NCBI GenBank assembly: GCA_963281155.1
Contig: CAUJLY010000003.1
Coordinates: 1,736,001 to 1,800,000, forward strand
Length of the DNA: 64,000 bases
DNA from: Rhabditophanes sp. KR3021
Taxonomy: Eukaryota; Nematoda; Chromadorea; Rhabditida; Alloionematidae
Reading direction: 5' to 3'
Shown here one piece after another: positions 43,101-52,653 of the stretch (positions are counted from its first letter, which is position 1; every line of letters begins with the position of its first letter). Below the pieces are notes generated by a model, which worked only from the letters and a program-made list of their open reading frames with translations, ran no database searches and was not told the DNA's origin. Made by a program: the position numbers and the translations under genes.

Positions 43101-44943
43101 TTTTTGCTTGTTACTGAAGTTGCCATACCTCATGTCGAATCCTGTATAGAACCGCTCCCACGATGACACTCCATCGAAATTTTGTAGTATCGGCAGGTTT
43201 GATCTCATAGCATCTGTAAGAGTTGCAGGTGGACTTGATATTGGCGTTACTTCTTTTTTTACAGCTTTTGTTTGGGCTTTCTTATATGTGTCTTGCCAAC
43301 TTTCTGTCTTTTTGAGCATTTCTTCAACTTGTCCGATTTTGTTGAGTTCTTCATTATCATTGCCAGCCTTAGCTTTGCAATATTTTATAATCTTTCGGTG
43401 TAGCAATCCGAGAGTGACCAGATTAATTGATCCATCCTGACATATAATGTCAGCAGTGGGAACCTCCATGTGGAATAGAATATAGAGAACTAACTTTATT
43501 ACCTTGCAAAATAATACATTAACATATACAATCGGTGTAAGAGATAATAGTGGGATAGAGATACAAGGAAAGGACATGCTATCATCATGGGCGTATCCGA
43601 CACTAAACATAATTTAAACTGACAAAAGAATCCTTAATGCTTTATATATTTCAGGTCTGTCATTTGATAAGAATGGAAACTTAGTTGTTTTCCAAAGAGG
43701 ATCTAGAGTATGGAACCAATATTCGTATGATTACAATAATATTTTGATTGACAAGACAACGATTCAAGAACCAACTATTCTAATTGTTGATACTAGAGGA
43801 AATGAAATGAAATTGCTTCAAGAACTTGGGCAAGATCTTTTTTATATGCCACATGGAATATTCGTTGATGATAGCAATTATATTTACGTCACAGACGTTG
43901 GATCCCACCAAGTCCATAAATTAAAGATAGTAGACGGAAAATTAAAAGTAATCTTCAGCATTGGCGAAAAGTTTGTGCCTGGTGAGTAAAATTAAATTAA
44001 AAAACGGATAAACAATGTCGATCAAAGACATAAATCTTTTCCGAGTATGTAGTTTGATCAATTATTAAAAATATCAAACATTTATTACATAATACTAATA
44101 TCATTTTTTGTTACAGGAAATGACCGCGAACATTTCTGCAAACCAACAGCCGTAGCTGTTTCTAAAGCTGACGGGAGTATCTATATTTCCGACGGTTACT
44201 GCAACAACCGAGTACTGAAATTCACCAAAGACGGCCGTTATGTCACAGAATTCGGGCAAGGAAGCGCCTATCAGAATGACTTAACATTGGGATCATTTAA
44301 TCTACCGCATGACATTTCAATTGATGATGCAAACAGCAAAATTTATGTTGCCGATCGGGAGAATGGACGTGTTCAAGTTTTTAACATGGATGGAACACCT
44401 ATTTATGATATCAAAAAATCTGACATATTTAGCAACGTTTATTCTGCTCATTATTGTCCAAACCATGGATTGTTCTTTATTCCTGGCATAGCTAAGGGAA
44501 AGATTCCCGATTTTGGTTATGTAGTCCCCCATAATAGATCCTTGTTCGAGTATGCCTTTGGGCCAAAGAGTGTTGATTTTAAACTACCACATATTATCAG
44601 AGCTCGTGGAAACAATGTGTTCATCGGTGAAATTTCAGATGGCCAGGGTCTTTTGTGGAAATTCGAAATTGAAACTGACAATCTTTTGAAAGACTCCTCT
44701 GAACGTATCGCCAATGGAGCCAACTTTGACGACAAGGTATCATCAATCCATCTTGAAGGTACTCCTTCTTCAAGCGGAAATCTCGTCCTGTTTGCAATGC
44801 TCACTTTCATCATCGTGGCCTCCGCTTATTTTGGTTATAAAAAGTTCAAAGCAAAGAAAACTATCCATGCACCTGCATTTTTCGACAAGTCTGGCTTTCA
44901 ACCATTAAGTACAGATGATCACAGCGATGATGAAATGGCATGA
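37137..44943 (+). CDS. PAM: Bifunctional peptidylglycine alpha-amidating monooxygenase (PHM-PAL)
   Basis: Five exons (37137-37320, 37444-38077, 38280-38542, 43655-43981, 44117-44943) encode 744 residues. A signal peptide (GIICCLLNYLIA) precedes the copper monooxygenase PHM: VHHML (two CuH ligands), LQVHYA, RTHTHKMG and EMCNFYMMFY supply all expected ligands. The lyase PAL follows as beta-propeller repeats (MPHGIFVDDSNYIYVTDVG, KPTAVAVSKADGSIYISDGY, LPHDISIDDANSKIYVADRENGR). One transmembrane helix (LVLFAMLTFIIVASAYFGY) and a short cytosolic tail end it. The enzyme converts glycine-extended neuropeptides to amides in secretory granules. Intron 3 is 5.1 kb because it holds a gypsy-type element and a broken nuclease gene. 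Confidence 0.97.
38138..38272. repeat. Short tandem repeat in PAM intron 2
   Basis: Five to six degenerate units of about 23-24 bp with core CTTAATAATTCATTTT fill most of the intron up to the acceptor. Units are unequal in divergence. No coding role. Confidence 0.75.
38586..39038 (-). pseudogene. GIY-YIG nuclease domain (ANKLE1/LEM-3 type), part of a broken gene
   Basis: The frame reads VYLFLDPRNINKP, ATYYVGKSE, PHLHLRMNLHFH and later ENLEYILTEYFGS with NVDYG. This is the pattern of the ANKLE1/LEM-3 GIY-YIG nuclease: the L-L-D-P-R strand, the Y-V-G-K strand, and a C-terminal Glu helix followed by an Asn. The expected residues are mostly present. The frame has no ATG, and a stop lies directly upstream. 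A helix that seems to precede it (METLLEIWLDINQLMLEL) lies in another frame, so at least one frameshift is present. It is nested antisense in PAM intron 3. Confidence 0.7.
39070..39309 (-). pseudogene. C2H2 zinc-finger segment upstream of the GIY-YIG relic
   Basis: Open frame beginning after a CTAATAG acceptor-like site: FPCDVCQYVFSSKKGLKAH then HSIEISCKRC. It holds a C-x-x-C ... H-x-x-x-x-H finger and a second C-x-x-C. It ends in a stop 30 bp before the GIY-YIG block, in a different frame. The two were probably one protein. Confidence 0.55.
39458..39591 (-). repeat. 3' LTR of the gypsy-type element
   Basis: 134 bp, TG...CA ends when read on the minus strand (TGTCGGATACG to ATTCCACA), identical to the other LTR. 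The integrase stop codon (39574) lies inside it. Confidence 0.97.
39574..40581 (-). CDS. Integrase, in a separate -1 frame
   Basis: 335 residues, starting with an ATG inside the end of the upstream frame. An H-H-C-C zinc-binding module (HLPLHRSF, then SCTTCLETC) precedes the catalytic core with three acidic residues: Asp in HMDLGY, Asp in VCDNQK and Glu in GYAERAVRTI. The C-terminal region ends inside the 3' LTR. It could be made by -1 frameshifting at the A-run around 40542-40550 or by internal starting. A recent one-base change is the alternative. Confidence 0.9.
   Translation of the reverse strand: MAGFRQLPSASKNTKLNKFIKMRHQLSLDQNGLLVINKDRPVVPRSLYKKLVKEIHLPLHRSFVDSYRQIKNRYYAPGITSEIKDLIASCTTCLETCRKRKIFKSWPKCRYPLERVHMDLGYVEQYKSWFLVIVDCFSKLIYAEWVQKQDTKTIVKELNKFAQIRGFPQKIVCDNQKCFKHKDFTNFLNSNNIGLDYAIAYEHHTNGYAERAVRTIKDAIVKFKNECKTKALKKAKQKINTRMVKNTDETVEHQFLTKTIQPFDLSKQPKRVTEKLNTEGYFLRHPDSDGLSWEKCIIVSRDGQVFCIKDTFGKIHFRTVSSVRTVLTGGCRIRP
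40533..43469 (-). CDS. Gag-protease-RT-RNase H polyprotein
   Basis: 978 residues if started at the ATG at the LTR edge. The first 330 residues are a gag-like helical region ending Lys/Gln-rich, without a CCHC zinc knuckle. An aspartic protease follows (LLDSGASMTLL). The reverse transcriptase has TMDCTKGYWQ, the catalytic YVDD in FVYVDDILL, and LPFGLATAPSEF. RNase H has EIYVDAS, DLEALALV and FTDHQSLV. All four catalytic motifs look intact. The frame ends at LLPKTQN-stop, before integrase, which lies in the -1 frame with a 49-base overlap. Confidence 0.95.
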   Translation of the reverse strand: MEVPTADIICQDGSINLVTLGLLHRKIIKYCKAKAGNDNEELNKIGQVEEMLKKTESWQDTYKKAQTKAVKKEVTPISSPPATLTDAMRSNLPILQNFDGVSSWERFYTGFDMRYGNFSNKQKVVLLESFCTKQAKIVIETLTLDGYDLDFEELVQRLKEGLMLNKKVEAKVNTNKFMRLTEYELRNDTVSSLSHLEQLLHKVVPYQLDKVTAKVMILLKACNKTKQKDKAAKLIVGCYEDKCMSPEDLCFKLAAQLLDSHKADVVKKQQPKEHKQPSWKSKQQGEKKPAGNFNHQHKQKINAVDNSQSIVSSFANLSSSSPSINSDNYCLLFGTKCTISSIVQGINASILLDSGASMTLLTNSFFKKLHGLKVHKLQPHLKVSDAQGQKVPLIGQTKIKIFDKQIDCLISKNTLANVDIIIGTNALNRSKELRLKLMSCLEQDSENRTIATLKDSNETVKDLKIKFKDVFSQHPEDLGRTNIIKHKIDIGKATPIRSKKRQVALAIKDEFKKIIDGMLRMGVIRKSRSPWASPVILVPKKDKTIRMCVDFRRLNEVIKLDSYPLPNIEQLLLSLHNKKYFSTMDCTKGYWQIELDEESKPITAFTTDYGLFEFNVLPFGLATAPSEFERLVESLFPDIIGKSVFVYVDDILLATETEEEHKKLLELVLTRLGKAKLKINPDKCRLFVSKLDFVGFTISKEGLQLDEAKVKKCLDFAKPYDMVTLQSFLGFVNYFRSFIYDHAAMTKPLYELISKKKFEWLDCQNDAFEKVKSAVKHSPILIQPDIKGAVAGTNPFEIYVDASYQGIGSVLMQKKDGMMRPILFYSRSLKNAENRYHISDLEALALVQSLKRYKNIIYNTRVKAFTDHQSLVTFFKKADLNDRLLRWSLVIQAYDLEIIHIAGKKNVLADCLSRCLKPNQVVDSADDDDVEVMEIIALNTTGINNTLISECQHKCNILRQVIRWLDSDNFPLLPKTQN
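43469..43602 (-). repeat. 5' LTR of the gypsy-type element
   Basis: 134 bp, identical base for base to 39458-39591. Its last base supplies the A of the gag ATG (43469-43467), with TG coming from the primer-binding site. It is one open frame throughout. Confidence 0.97.
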
Positions 44944-46075
44944 AAGGTGTTTATTTTAAAATTTCTTTTTCCATCTCCTCCTACATGTCATTTAGATATT
45001 TATTTTGATGAGTTTTTGAGCATTTTGTACATATACGTGTGTGTTTGTGAAGAAAGTAAAATACCATATTAATATTCTTCGTTTATGTTTTAGTGAAAAT
45101 GCCATGATGGGAGAATGTCTTTTCCTTATCGGATTCCCGGAATAAACTTTATACATCAATTGCTTTCTTATAATTAAAAAATATTGTTGTGTAGGCATAT
45201 GCGGCTTTTTTCATGGTAAAAATAACTTTAGTTTTAACGTAAACATTTTTAATATGATATCATGTTTATTTAATGGAAAATATAAGTGCATATGTTGAGC
45301 AATAAAAAGTATATATTACAAAATTTGTTTAATGAAATGTGGGGGATATTTTGAATATATTTATCAAATCTGTTTAGTATATGAAGGTTGTCGGAGTGCA
45401 AATAAGTGGGAAGAATCAAAGTAGACTCGCAAAGAATTTAAGCAAAATGATCTCGTTATATTCTTTTTTAGACTGTAAAATTTGAATGTAAACGTTGTTT
45501 ATAGTTTAATTTGAGAATTGTAGATTCTAATTTTGTGTTAGCAAATCATTTCTAATGAAATCGTACATTTGAATTTTATCCATATTAAACGGAAGTAAAA
45601 GAGTTTTTATGCGTTGAATATAATAGTTGAACTAAAAGATTTTGTTGATTTATTAATTTCAAAAATTCTGGAGATTTTTATGAAAAACAGATCGAATATT
45701 CAGAATGTGGCCAATTGATAAAGCATATGAAGGCTGATAGTTATTTACTACAGATTATTTGTATTAGTTAAATATGTCTTTAATATTTGTATCACTTTAA
45801 TGATTATAAACTGCAGATATTTTGTTTTTAGCTTATTATTTAGTTTATTGTTTACGTACTTTTGTTATTTTAATAAATTAATAAAGAACATTATTGTTTG
45901 TAAGTTGATATCACGTTAAAAAAAGTTTTAACTATGGCTAATATATTCTTAAATATTTCGAACTACAAATTTATCACAAATAATAATGATTTACAAAATA
46001 ATCAACGGTCAAACAATTTATTTAAAAAAAAATTAAAAGTAGTAACAACAACTGGTGAACAACAACTTAGTGATA
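44944..46075. other. Convergent intergenic stretch
   Basis: About 1.1 kb of AT-rich DNA between PAM and the C1D-like gene, with 3' UTRs only. No gene recognised. Confidence 0.5.
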
Positions 46076-46522
46076 TTAATTCCCCAAATTTTGAGGTTCA
46101 TCAACATCCATTTCATCATCTTCTTCCTCTACATTATTTGCAGTATTCTTCTGAAGAGCTTCAATGTCAACTAACTCATTCTTCAGAATATTTCCAAAAG
46201 CTCTTTTATTAACAGTTGGTCTTAATTCTTTTGGGACATCTTGAGTCTGATCACCACCAATTTCTGCAGCAATCGGGATTAATTTACCAATATGAGTGTT
46301 GTAAGACTCTGATTCCCCATTGAACAAACTAATCATTTGTGAATAAACTACTGCCAATTGAGCTTTGTTGACAGCATCGTAAACATCAAATTCTTGACGT
46401 GTTTGATCATCTTCAGTCAACGAAGAAGCTATCTCATCGTAAGCTTTCACTGCAGCATCTAATTTTGTTGTTGCTTTTTTAATAGCTTTCATTTGATCCA
46501 GAATTTCTTTTGGCACGGCCAT
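46076..46522 (-). CDS. C1D/Sas10-family-like nuclear protein
   Basis: 148 residues in one exon. A helical N-terminal half (EILDQMKAIKKATTKLDAAV) is followed by DAVNKAQLAVVYSQMISLF, matching the C1D core E-x-A-K-x-x-L-x-x-x-Y-x-x-N-x-L-F. RPTVNKRAFGNILKNEL resembles the C-terminal K-x-D-x-x-A-x-x-R-F-I-x-x-A-L helix. An acidic tail ends it (EEEDDEMDVDEP). C1D is an exosome cofactor that also activates DNA-PK in vertebrates. The match is by pattern and moderate. TATAGTTTAG lies six bases before the ATG, a likely trans-splice acceptor. Confidence 0.6.
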   Translation of the reverse strand: MAVPKEILDQMKAIKKATTKLDAAVKAYDEIASSLTEDDQTRQEFDVYDAVNKAQLAVVYSQMISLFNGESESYNTHIGKLIPIAAEIGGDQTQDVPKELRPTVNKRAFGNILKNELVDIEALQKNTANNVEEEDDEMDVDEPQNLGN

Positions 46523-47152
46523 GTTATCTAAACTATAAATTAATTAACTGCAATCAATACAAATTAGATATCCAATTGTTTAAACAATAAAGTCTTTAAG
46601 GAACCCAGGTTCAAATTAAAAGTTTTATTTAATTCAATAAATAGTATTTTGCTTACTATAGGTTCTCCTATTAACGGAATAATAAATAATATATGCTCAT
46701 AAGAGCTTTGGTGATAATGCGTATGTGTAAATATGTGTACAATTAGTTTGGAAAAGTTAATAATGTAATAAATTTCTTGGCCTTTTGAAAGTTGGTCATA
46801 ATGTGATTTTGAAACGTAACTTGCTATAGTAATGATTGAGCACCTTTAGTTAATTTGAAGACATTTCCTTCCAATTAGTTTAAAGGTTATTTCCCATAAC
46901 GACTGTAGACTGGGAAAAGCAGAGCATCACTACTACTTTTCATTCATATTAAACGTCCTAACAAATTCCCAAATCATTTATGTACTCTGTTTTTACATCT
47001 AATTTACTCTATAAACAAAAGTAAAATAATATGTGCTGTGTTCGGGATATTTATAAGTAATGGTAATTTCGAAATTTGAACAAATAGCCAGAAATCATAA
47101 TAATTTATATTATATAAAGTTTACTCACATCGATTTTTTTGGATCAGATGTG
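46523..47152. other. Intergenic, no gene seen
   Basis: Spacer between SEC16 and the C1D-like gene on the same strand; contains no convincing frame. Confidence 0.45.
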
Positions 47153-50100
47153 TTAATGTGCAGGTTCAGTAGGCTGATGTGTAGAGAATGGATCCACGGG
47201 TTCCGAATCGGTCATATTATCTAAATAATAATTAATACGGAAATAGTAAAGCTAATTACCTGGCGGCATTGTTGGAATAAATCCAAATCCTGCTTGATTC
47301 AACATCATATCTGGCATATTTGATCCTCCAGGAAGCATCCCATTCATTTCAGGAGCTGGTAAACTCGAAGCAGCAGTCTGATCAGACAACGGATTACAAT
47401 ACCTTGAACGTCCAGGTTGTCTACGAGCTTGATATCCAGAACCATTTGAGTTTGAATTATAGGTATCAGATTTATTGTTGTGTCCCGTCATAGCTCCATT
47501 CATCATTGTTGGTGGAGCAGCAACTGGTACTTCCTCTTCAACTTCGGTACCAACCCATTTATTTAGATCTTTATCGAAGTAAATCATATTGTTAGAATCA
47601 TCTGGTAATTTCATTTCGTTTCCGCTAGGAATGTATTTGACAAGTTTGCTTTTCAATACATCTAAATAACCACCAGATCCTTTTTCTTCAATTTTTCTTG
47701 GTTTTTTCTCCACTCCATTTTGAGGTAACACATTATTTGGCTGTTGTTGAGTGAGCACATCTTTAGGTTGTTGTAGAACAGGAGGTTTTTGTTGACTATA
47801 ATCTTCAGGAACATAGTTTGGTTGTTGATTGACAGTTTCAGTTCTTTCTCCTTGATACGGAACCATTTCAGGTTGCTGGGTCGGCTTTGAATATTCAAAT
47901 TGTTGCACATGCCCACTTTCTTTATTCTTCCCATTTTCAGATGAAATCGAAAATGTTCGAGATTTCTTCCGAGGTGAAATAGGAGTACTTAAAGTTGGTA
48001 TGGCATCAATTCCATTTGTCTCAGAAATATTTTGTTGGGGAATTTGTTTGGGATTTACTTTTTCCTCAGTTGGTTGACTTTGAAGGACTTCCTCTACCAC
48101 TGGAGCAGCATATATACTTGGCTCTTCGACAGGCGAAATAGACGTAGGCTCATTAACTGCTGAATATAAGCTGATATCTGTCCCAACGTTTGATTGGTGA
48201 CTTTCAGTTCTCGATTCTACAAATTTAGGAATCTCTTCTTTTTGGAGAGTGGTAGATTCGATTCCTTCCTTGACGTATTCAATTAACTCATTCTGAGGAT
48301 GAGCAATAGTCTCCTGAGAAGTTGGGTTACTAAAAGTTTGAGAAGGAGACAATTGTTGTGGTGGAGGTGGCGCTTGCTGAACAAAGATTCCTCTTCTCTC
48401 CTGGCAAGCCTTTTCCAAGATAGGAATCCAACTACTTGTATTTTCATCAGAACCGCCCCAGAATTTGAGTGAGTCCGCCAAGTCGCACAGTTTTTCCAAA
48501 TTCTGAATATCGTATATCTGAGTTTGAGTCCATACATTCGAAGCAATACTGAAACAATAATCAAAAGCTGGTTTAGCTAGACCTCCAAATTGACTAATCA
48601 TTAAAGAATACTGCATTCTACAAACTTGAAAATCTTTTGACATCGTAAGAACATTTTGTGGAGATTGGCCTTTACTTGCTAGCTGCAAAGCATATTCATA
48701 AATTTCAGTAGCTTTAAAGTCAATTACAGACCAACCAAATCTTGTGATTGCATTTGTCGGTGGATCATCCGGAACTGATGCGTGGATCAAAGTGATATGC
48801 TTTCTATACCTAGCATTTTCATTTGCTTGAGCTGCTGGAGCTACAAAAGGATTGTACGAAGAGTGGAAGCAGTGAGTTGCTAAGAAGCAAAAATCAGCAG
48901 CTGCATGGTATTCATTCTTAGAAAATTCAAGACCCATATTGTAAATCGAAGAGACTGTTGTTGTTTTACCAAGGTTAGAAAAAACATAAGAAGCATAAAT
49001 TCGCCAATCAAAGCATTTTTCATCAGTGGAGTTGAGTGAAGGAACGACGCCATTTTCTAGAATATTCACCATTCCTTCAACCGGATGACGCGAAGGCAAA
49101 CACTGCGTTAATGATTTTTTTAAGATCTCCTTGATCTGATGTGTATCTTCAGGAATAAATTTGAGACAAATTGACAAAGCTAGTTGAATTGCGTTTTTCT
49201 CCATGGCGTACTTAATAGCTTTCTTCGTATGTCCATTTGCCAACAATAAAGTAAATTCAGCAAATTCTTTTTTTGACAAGTCAATTGGTGCCTTCAATTG
49301 CTCACTATCACTGTAGTCATCCTCTTCATTGTCCCCATGCAAACTTGTCAATCCATCTTCTAATAATAATTCAGCAAACTGTTGTGGCTTGACAATTCCA
49401 TCTTGCTTAACTAGCAGTTGCAATAATCTCCAAACAAGAATACAATCATTAGCATCACGGGATTTTGGATCCCGTTTATAAAGTTGTGATTCACGGATTC
49501 TCATTATTTGTTCCTTGACAAATAGTTCCACCTCATGAAATGCGACTGTAGCAACGTTTAGTGGGCCAGGCTGAGCTTTGACATACTCTAGAATCTTTCT
49601 TTCCTCACTATCCAAGTACCAGTCTTTATTGTAAGACAATTGAATCTTCTTATCACACTCCTTTGGGTCGTAGAATATCGTTATACCAGCAGAAGTAAAG
49701 TTTTGAAAGCGATGAGGACCAGTGAAGAAGTAAGGCTCTACATGGTAGGAGAGAAGTGAATCTACATCATCATCCGCACTTTCTCTATTTCCATAATCAG
49801 GAGAGGCAACCGTTTCAAATAACAATCGTTGTGCTTCCTCTAATTTCCGCTTATGTTCCTCCTCAACTTGTTTCCTAAATTGCTCTTCAGTAGATTTACA
49901 AATAAGCATCAAGATATCCTTTTCATTTCGCCCAGAAGCTTCATAAATTGAGTACTTTTTATTGAAAGTTGCCAAAAAATCAGCAATATCCAGGAAATTT
50001 CTAAATACCGAATAATAATGCAAATAAATTGCTTGAGCTTGCGGTGCCATTCTTGGAAAATCAACAGGAGGACGGCTTTCTCGAATTATTTCATATGCCA

Positions 50101-52653
50101 AGTTTACATCCATTCCTATGATTCCTAAATTGTAGCTTAGAATACTATTGAGAACGAAGTTTTCAGGAATATACATTCGCTGGTTGTATTGTGCCAGTTC
50201 ATTTTCACTTTCTCCATCTTCATCGTCATTCTCGTAAGCTTCTTCATCTGGAATGTCTTCAGGAGCATCATTTACTTGTGGTGGAAAGTTGCCACCTCTT
50301 TTTGGAGGTATATAAGCTGCGTCGCTTTGATTAGATTCGCAAAAAGAGTAATCATAAGACGGATCTTTTGCTCTTCTTTGAGTTCTCATGTCTCCATAAT
50401 CGGCAGTCTTTCTGGTTGACGGTTCGAAACTTGACCTTGGCCTGTAGTGGTGTTGTTGGAGTGGCGGTCCGTAATTTGGGTAATAATTTGGGTGTATCAT
50501 GTAATTTTGATAGGATAAACTTTGATTTGGTGTGTATCGGCCATGTATTTGAGCTGAATATCGTCCAGACCCCATACAATTATCATAAGATTGATAGTAC
50601 CCATTCTTTTGATATGGATTTGGACCCATTCTAAAGTCGACTGGGGGTCCTGGTTGAGTGTAGCCCATCGGCCTCATTTGATTGGGTGTTGGGCCATAAT
50701 TACTTCTGTTTGCATTAAATGAGCGATAATTAGGCTGGTCGCCAGCTTCAGAAGACTCTCCACGGCTAGGTGCTCTATCCGAAATACTCGATGATGTTGG
50801 CCTCGTAAAGCGATCACGTCTTTTTCGTTCAACTAAATCATCTTCAGAATCTGACATATGGTCCCTATCGCGACTCTTTTTAGAATCTTCCTTAATACGA
50901 CCCATTATTGCAGGCGTTGTCAGCACTAATTTCTTTGAATTAACTCCTCGAATAAGAGGGTTTGATGCACTTTTCTTCATTCGCGAAGAGGACTCCGTTC
51001 TTAATGAAAATACGGATTCATTGTCAGGACTTCTAAAAGTAAATAAAATTAAGCAAAAACCTTGAGTGGTATATTATCTAAACAATCAAGATACGCGTTC
51101 TCAATTCAATTAATTTTGTTAAAATAAATGGTTTAACAACACTTAGAGGTTGAATAATGTTTTAAATAAATTATAATTTTGCCGCTAACTTACAATTTGG
51201 TCAGCAACTTTGCTTTATCTCTAAGAGTTTTGCGATGCTCAAGTACACTTTTTACAGATATCTCCTCCGAATCAGTGTTTTCGTAGAATCGTTTGACGGG
51301 ATCCCCTCTTGGATTGTTCAATTCAGCGAAAATGGGGCATTGCCCTACAGGGGCTTTGGACTTGATAACACCATTTAAATGTGAGTTGTCGGGGTTGATA
51401 GGCGAGATTGTCTTGAGGTTAAAAGTGATAGACTGCTTAATTTCAGAAAACTCGGTGCTATTATCAGCAGATTCTGCATCACTTATAAATGGTGATGAAG
51501 ACATTCTTCTAAATATTAACTTGCTGTCTCCGATTTCTGAATTAATTGTTTTCGTGTTCCCATTCTTCAAAGTACTTGTGTTGTCTGAAACAGCAATCTT
51601 TTCGGAATCACAATCTGGAATTACAATCTTTTCAGAATCACAGTCTGAGACTATAATCTTTTTTGAATCATCAGTTTCACGTAGATACGGCACTTCCATT
51701 AAGTTTATTTGATCATTGGCAGCCTTTTTCACATACAAGTTTGACTTTTCCTCGACTTTTTCTTCAATTTGGAAATTGTGCTGTATTTTAAATATTTCTC
51801 CAACTTTAACATCATACTCCTCGGCATATTTTTGTTTCGTATCACAAATAGTTTCCTCGTTTTTGAAAAATTGTTTGTAGGCTGTACTATCGGTATGATT
51901 TTTGGGACAATCTCCAGATTCATCAATCATCTCAGTTAATTTTGAAGATAATTTTGATGGCTGAGAATCTCCATCTTCTTTGACTCGGATCAATTTGGAA
52001 TTTATGAGAGCGACTACGGGTTCAGCAATTGTTGTATTTGCATTCTCAATTACAGGTTCTTGTATCATTTCACAAAATGTAGAGGATATTTTTGATGATT
52101 GAGAATCTCCATCTTCTTTGACTCGGATCAATTTGGAATTTATGAGAGCAACTACGGGTTCAGCAATTGTTGTATTTGCATTCTCAATTACAGGTTCATG
52201 TATCATTTCACAAAATGTAGAGGATATTTTTGATAGTTGAGCATCTCCATACTCTTTGACTTGGAGTACTTCGGAATCTACGAAAGCAACTACGGGTTCA
52301 GCAATTGGCGTATTTGAATACTCAATTACAGTTTCTTGCTTAAGGGTGACATCAATAGATACATCAAGTACTTCTTCGACGTGCGTTGTCTTTTCGTCTG
52401 CAATACTCTTTGACCCATTCAGCGGTACATCCAAATGATCATTGACGTTCACTTTCTTGTCAACTTTTTCATTTTTAGCAATCCTTTTTGATTTTCTTGG
52501 TTCAGATGCTTTTTTTGGTGGTGCACCATTACTTTTCTTTACACTTTTCTTTGGTAGTTCATCCAAAAGATCACCCCATTCATAATTGTTTTCGGCTGAT
52601 TTATTGTTGATTTTAATTGTCTTAAAATCAAAGGCATCTAAGGTGTGGGTCAT
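47153..52653 (-). CDS. SEC16: SEC16, ER exit-site scaffold
   Basis: Three exons (51194-52653, 47260-51032, 47153-47220) join in frame to 1,766 residues. The N-terminal 486 residues are disordered, basic then acidic, with a 45-residue repeat. A middle region rich in Tyr/Asn/Pro (ARG-like) leads to the conserved central and ancestral coat domains: VWRLLQLLVKQDG, FTLLLANGHTKKAIKYAMEK, ALSICLKF and later TNAITRFGWSVIDFKATEIY. The C-terminal third is Gln/Pro-rich, ending with a Gly/Met-rich tail. SEC16 templates COPII coats at ER exit sites. Joining the 5' exon depends on one splice (donor after AAATT, acceptor CTTTTAG), which keeps the frame in phase 2. Confidence 0.9.
51953..52360 (-). repeat. 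135-bp coding tandem repeat in SEC16 exon 1
   Basis: Three units spaced exactly 135 bp encode a 45-residue repeat with core EPVIENANTTIAEPVVAL and RVKEDGD. The first two in map order are almost identical; the third is diverged (EYSNTPIAEPVVAFVDSE). The exact codon spacing keeps the frame. Confidence 0.88.

Larger units (their letters stand above)
39458..43602 (-). mobile_element. Complete Ty3/gypsy-type LTR retrotransposon
   Basis: A 4,145-bp element bounded by identical 134-bp LTRs and a 5-bp target duplication CTAAA (39453-39457 and 43603-43607). Coding is on the minus strand. The order protease, reverse transcriptase, RNase H, integrase is that of Ty3/gypsy. A purine tract (GGGGGA) sits just before the 3' LTR at 39592. 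The sequence after the 5' LTR starts TGG, as a tRNA primer site should, but the tRNA was not identified. No envelope-like frame is present. It lies antisense in PAM intron 3. Confidence 0.96.

Noticed and set aside
43470..43610. Extension of the gag frame upstream through the 5' LTR into flanking DNA
   Set aside because: The frame is open by chance or by LTR structure; the extra start lies in host DNA and would not be on the element's transcript.
51190..52653. Treating the 487-codon frame upstream of SEC16 as a separate gene
   Set aside because: Its stop lies in a GTAAGT donor, and splicing to the CTTTTAG acceptor at 51032 restores the SEC16 frame exactly, so a single gene is simpler.
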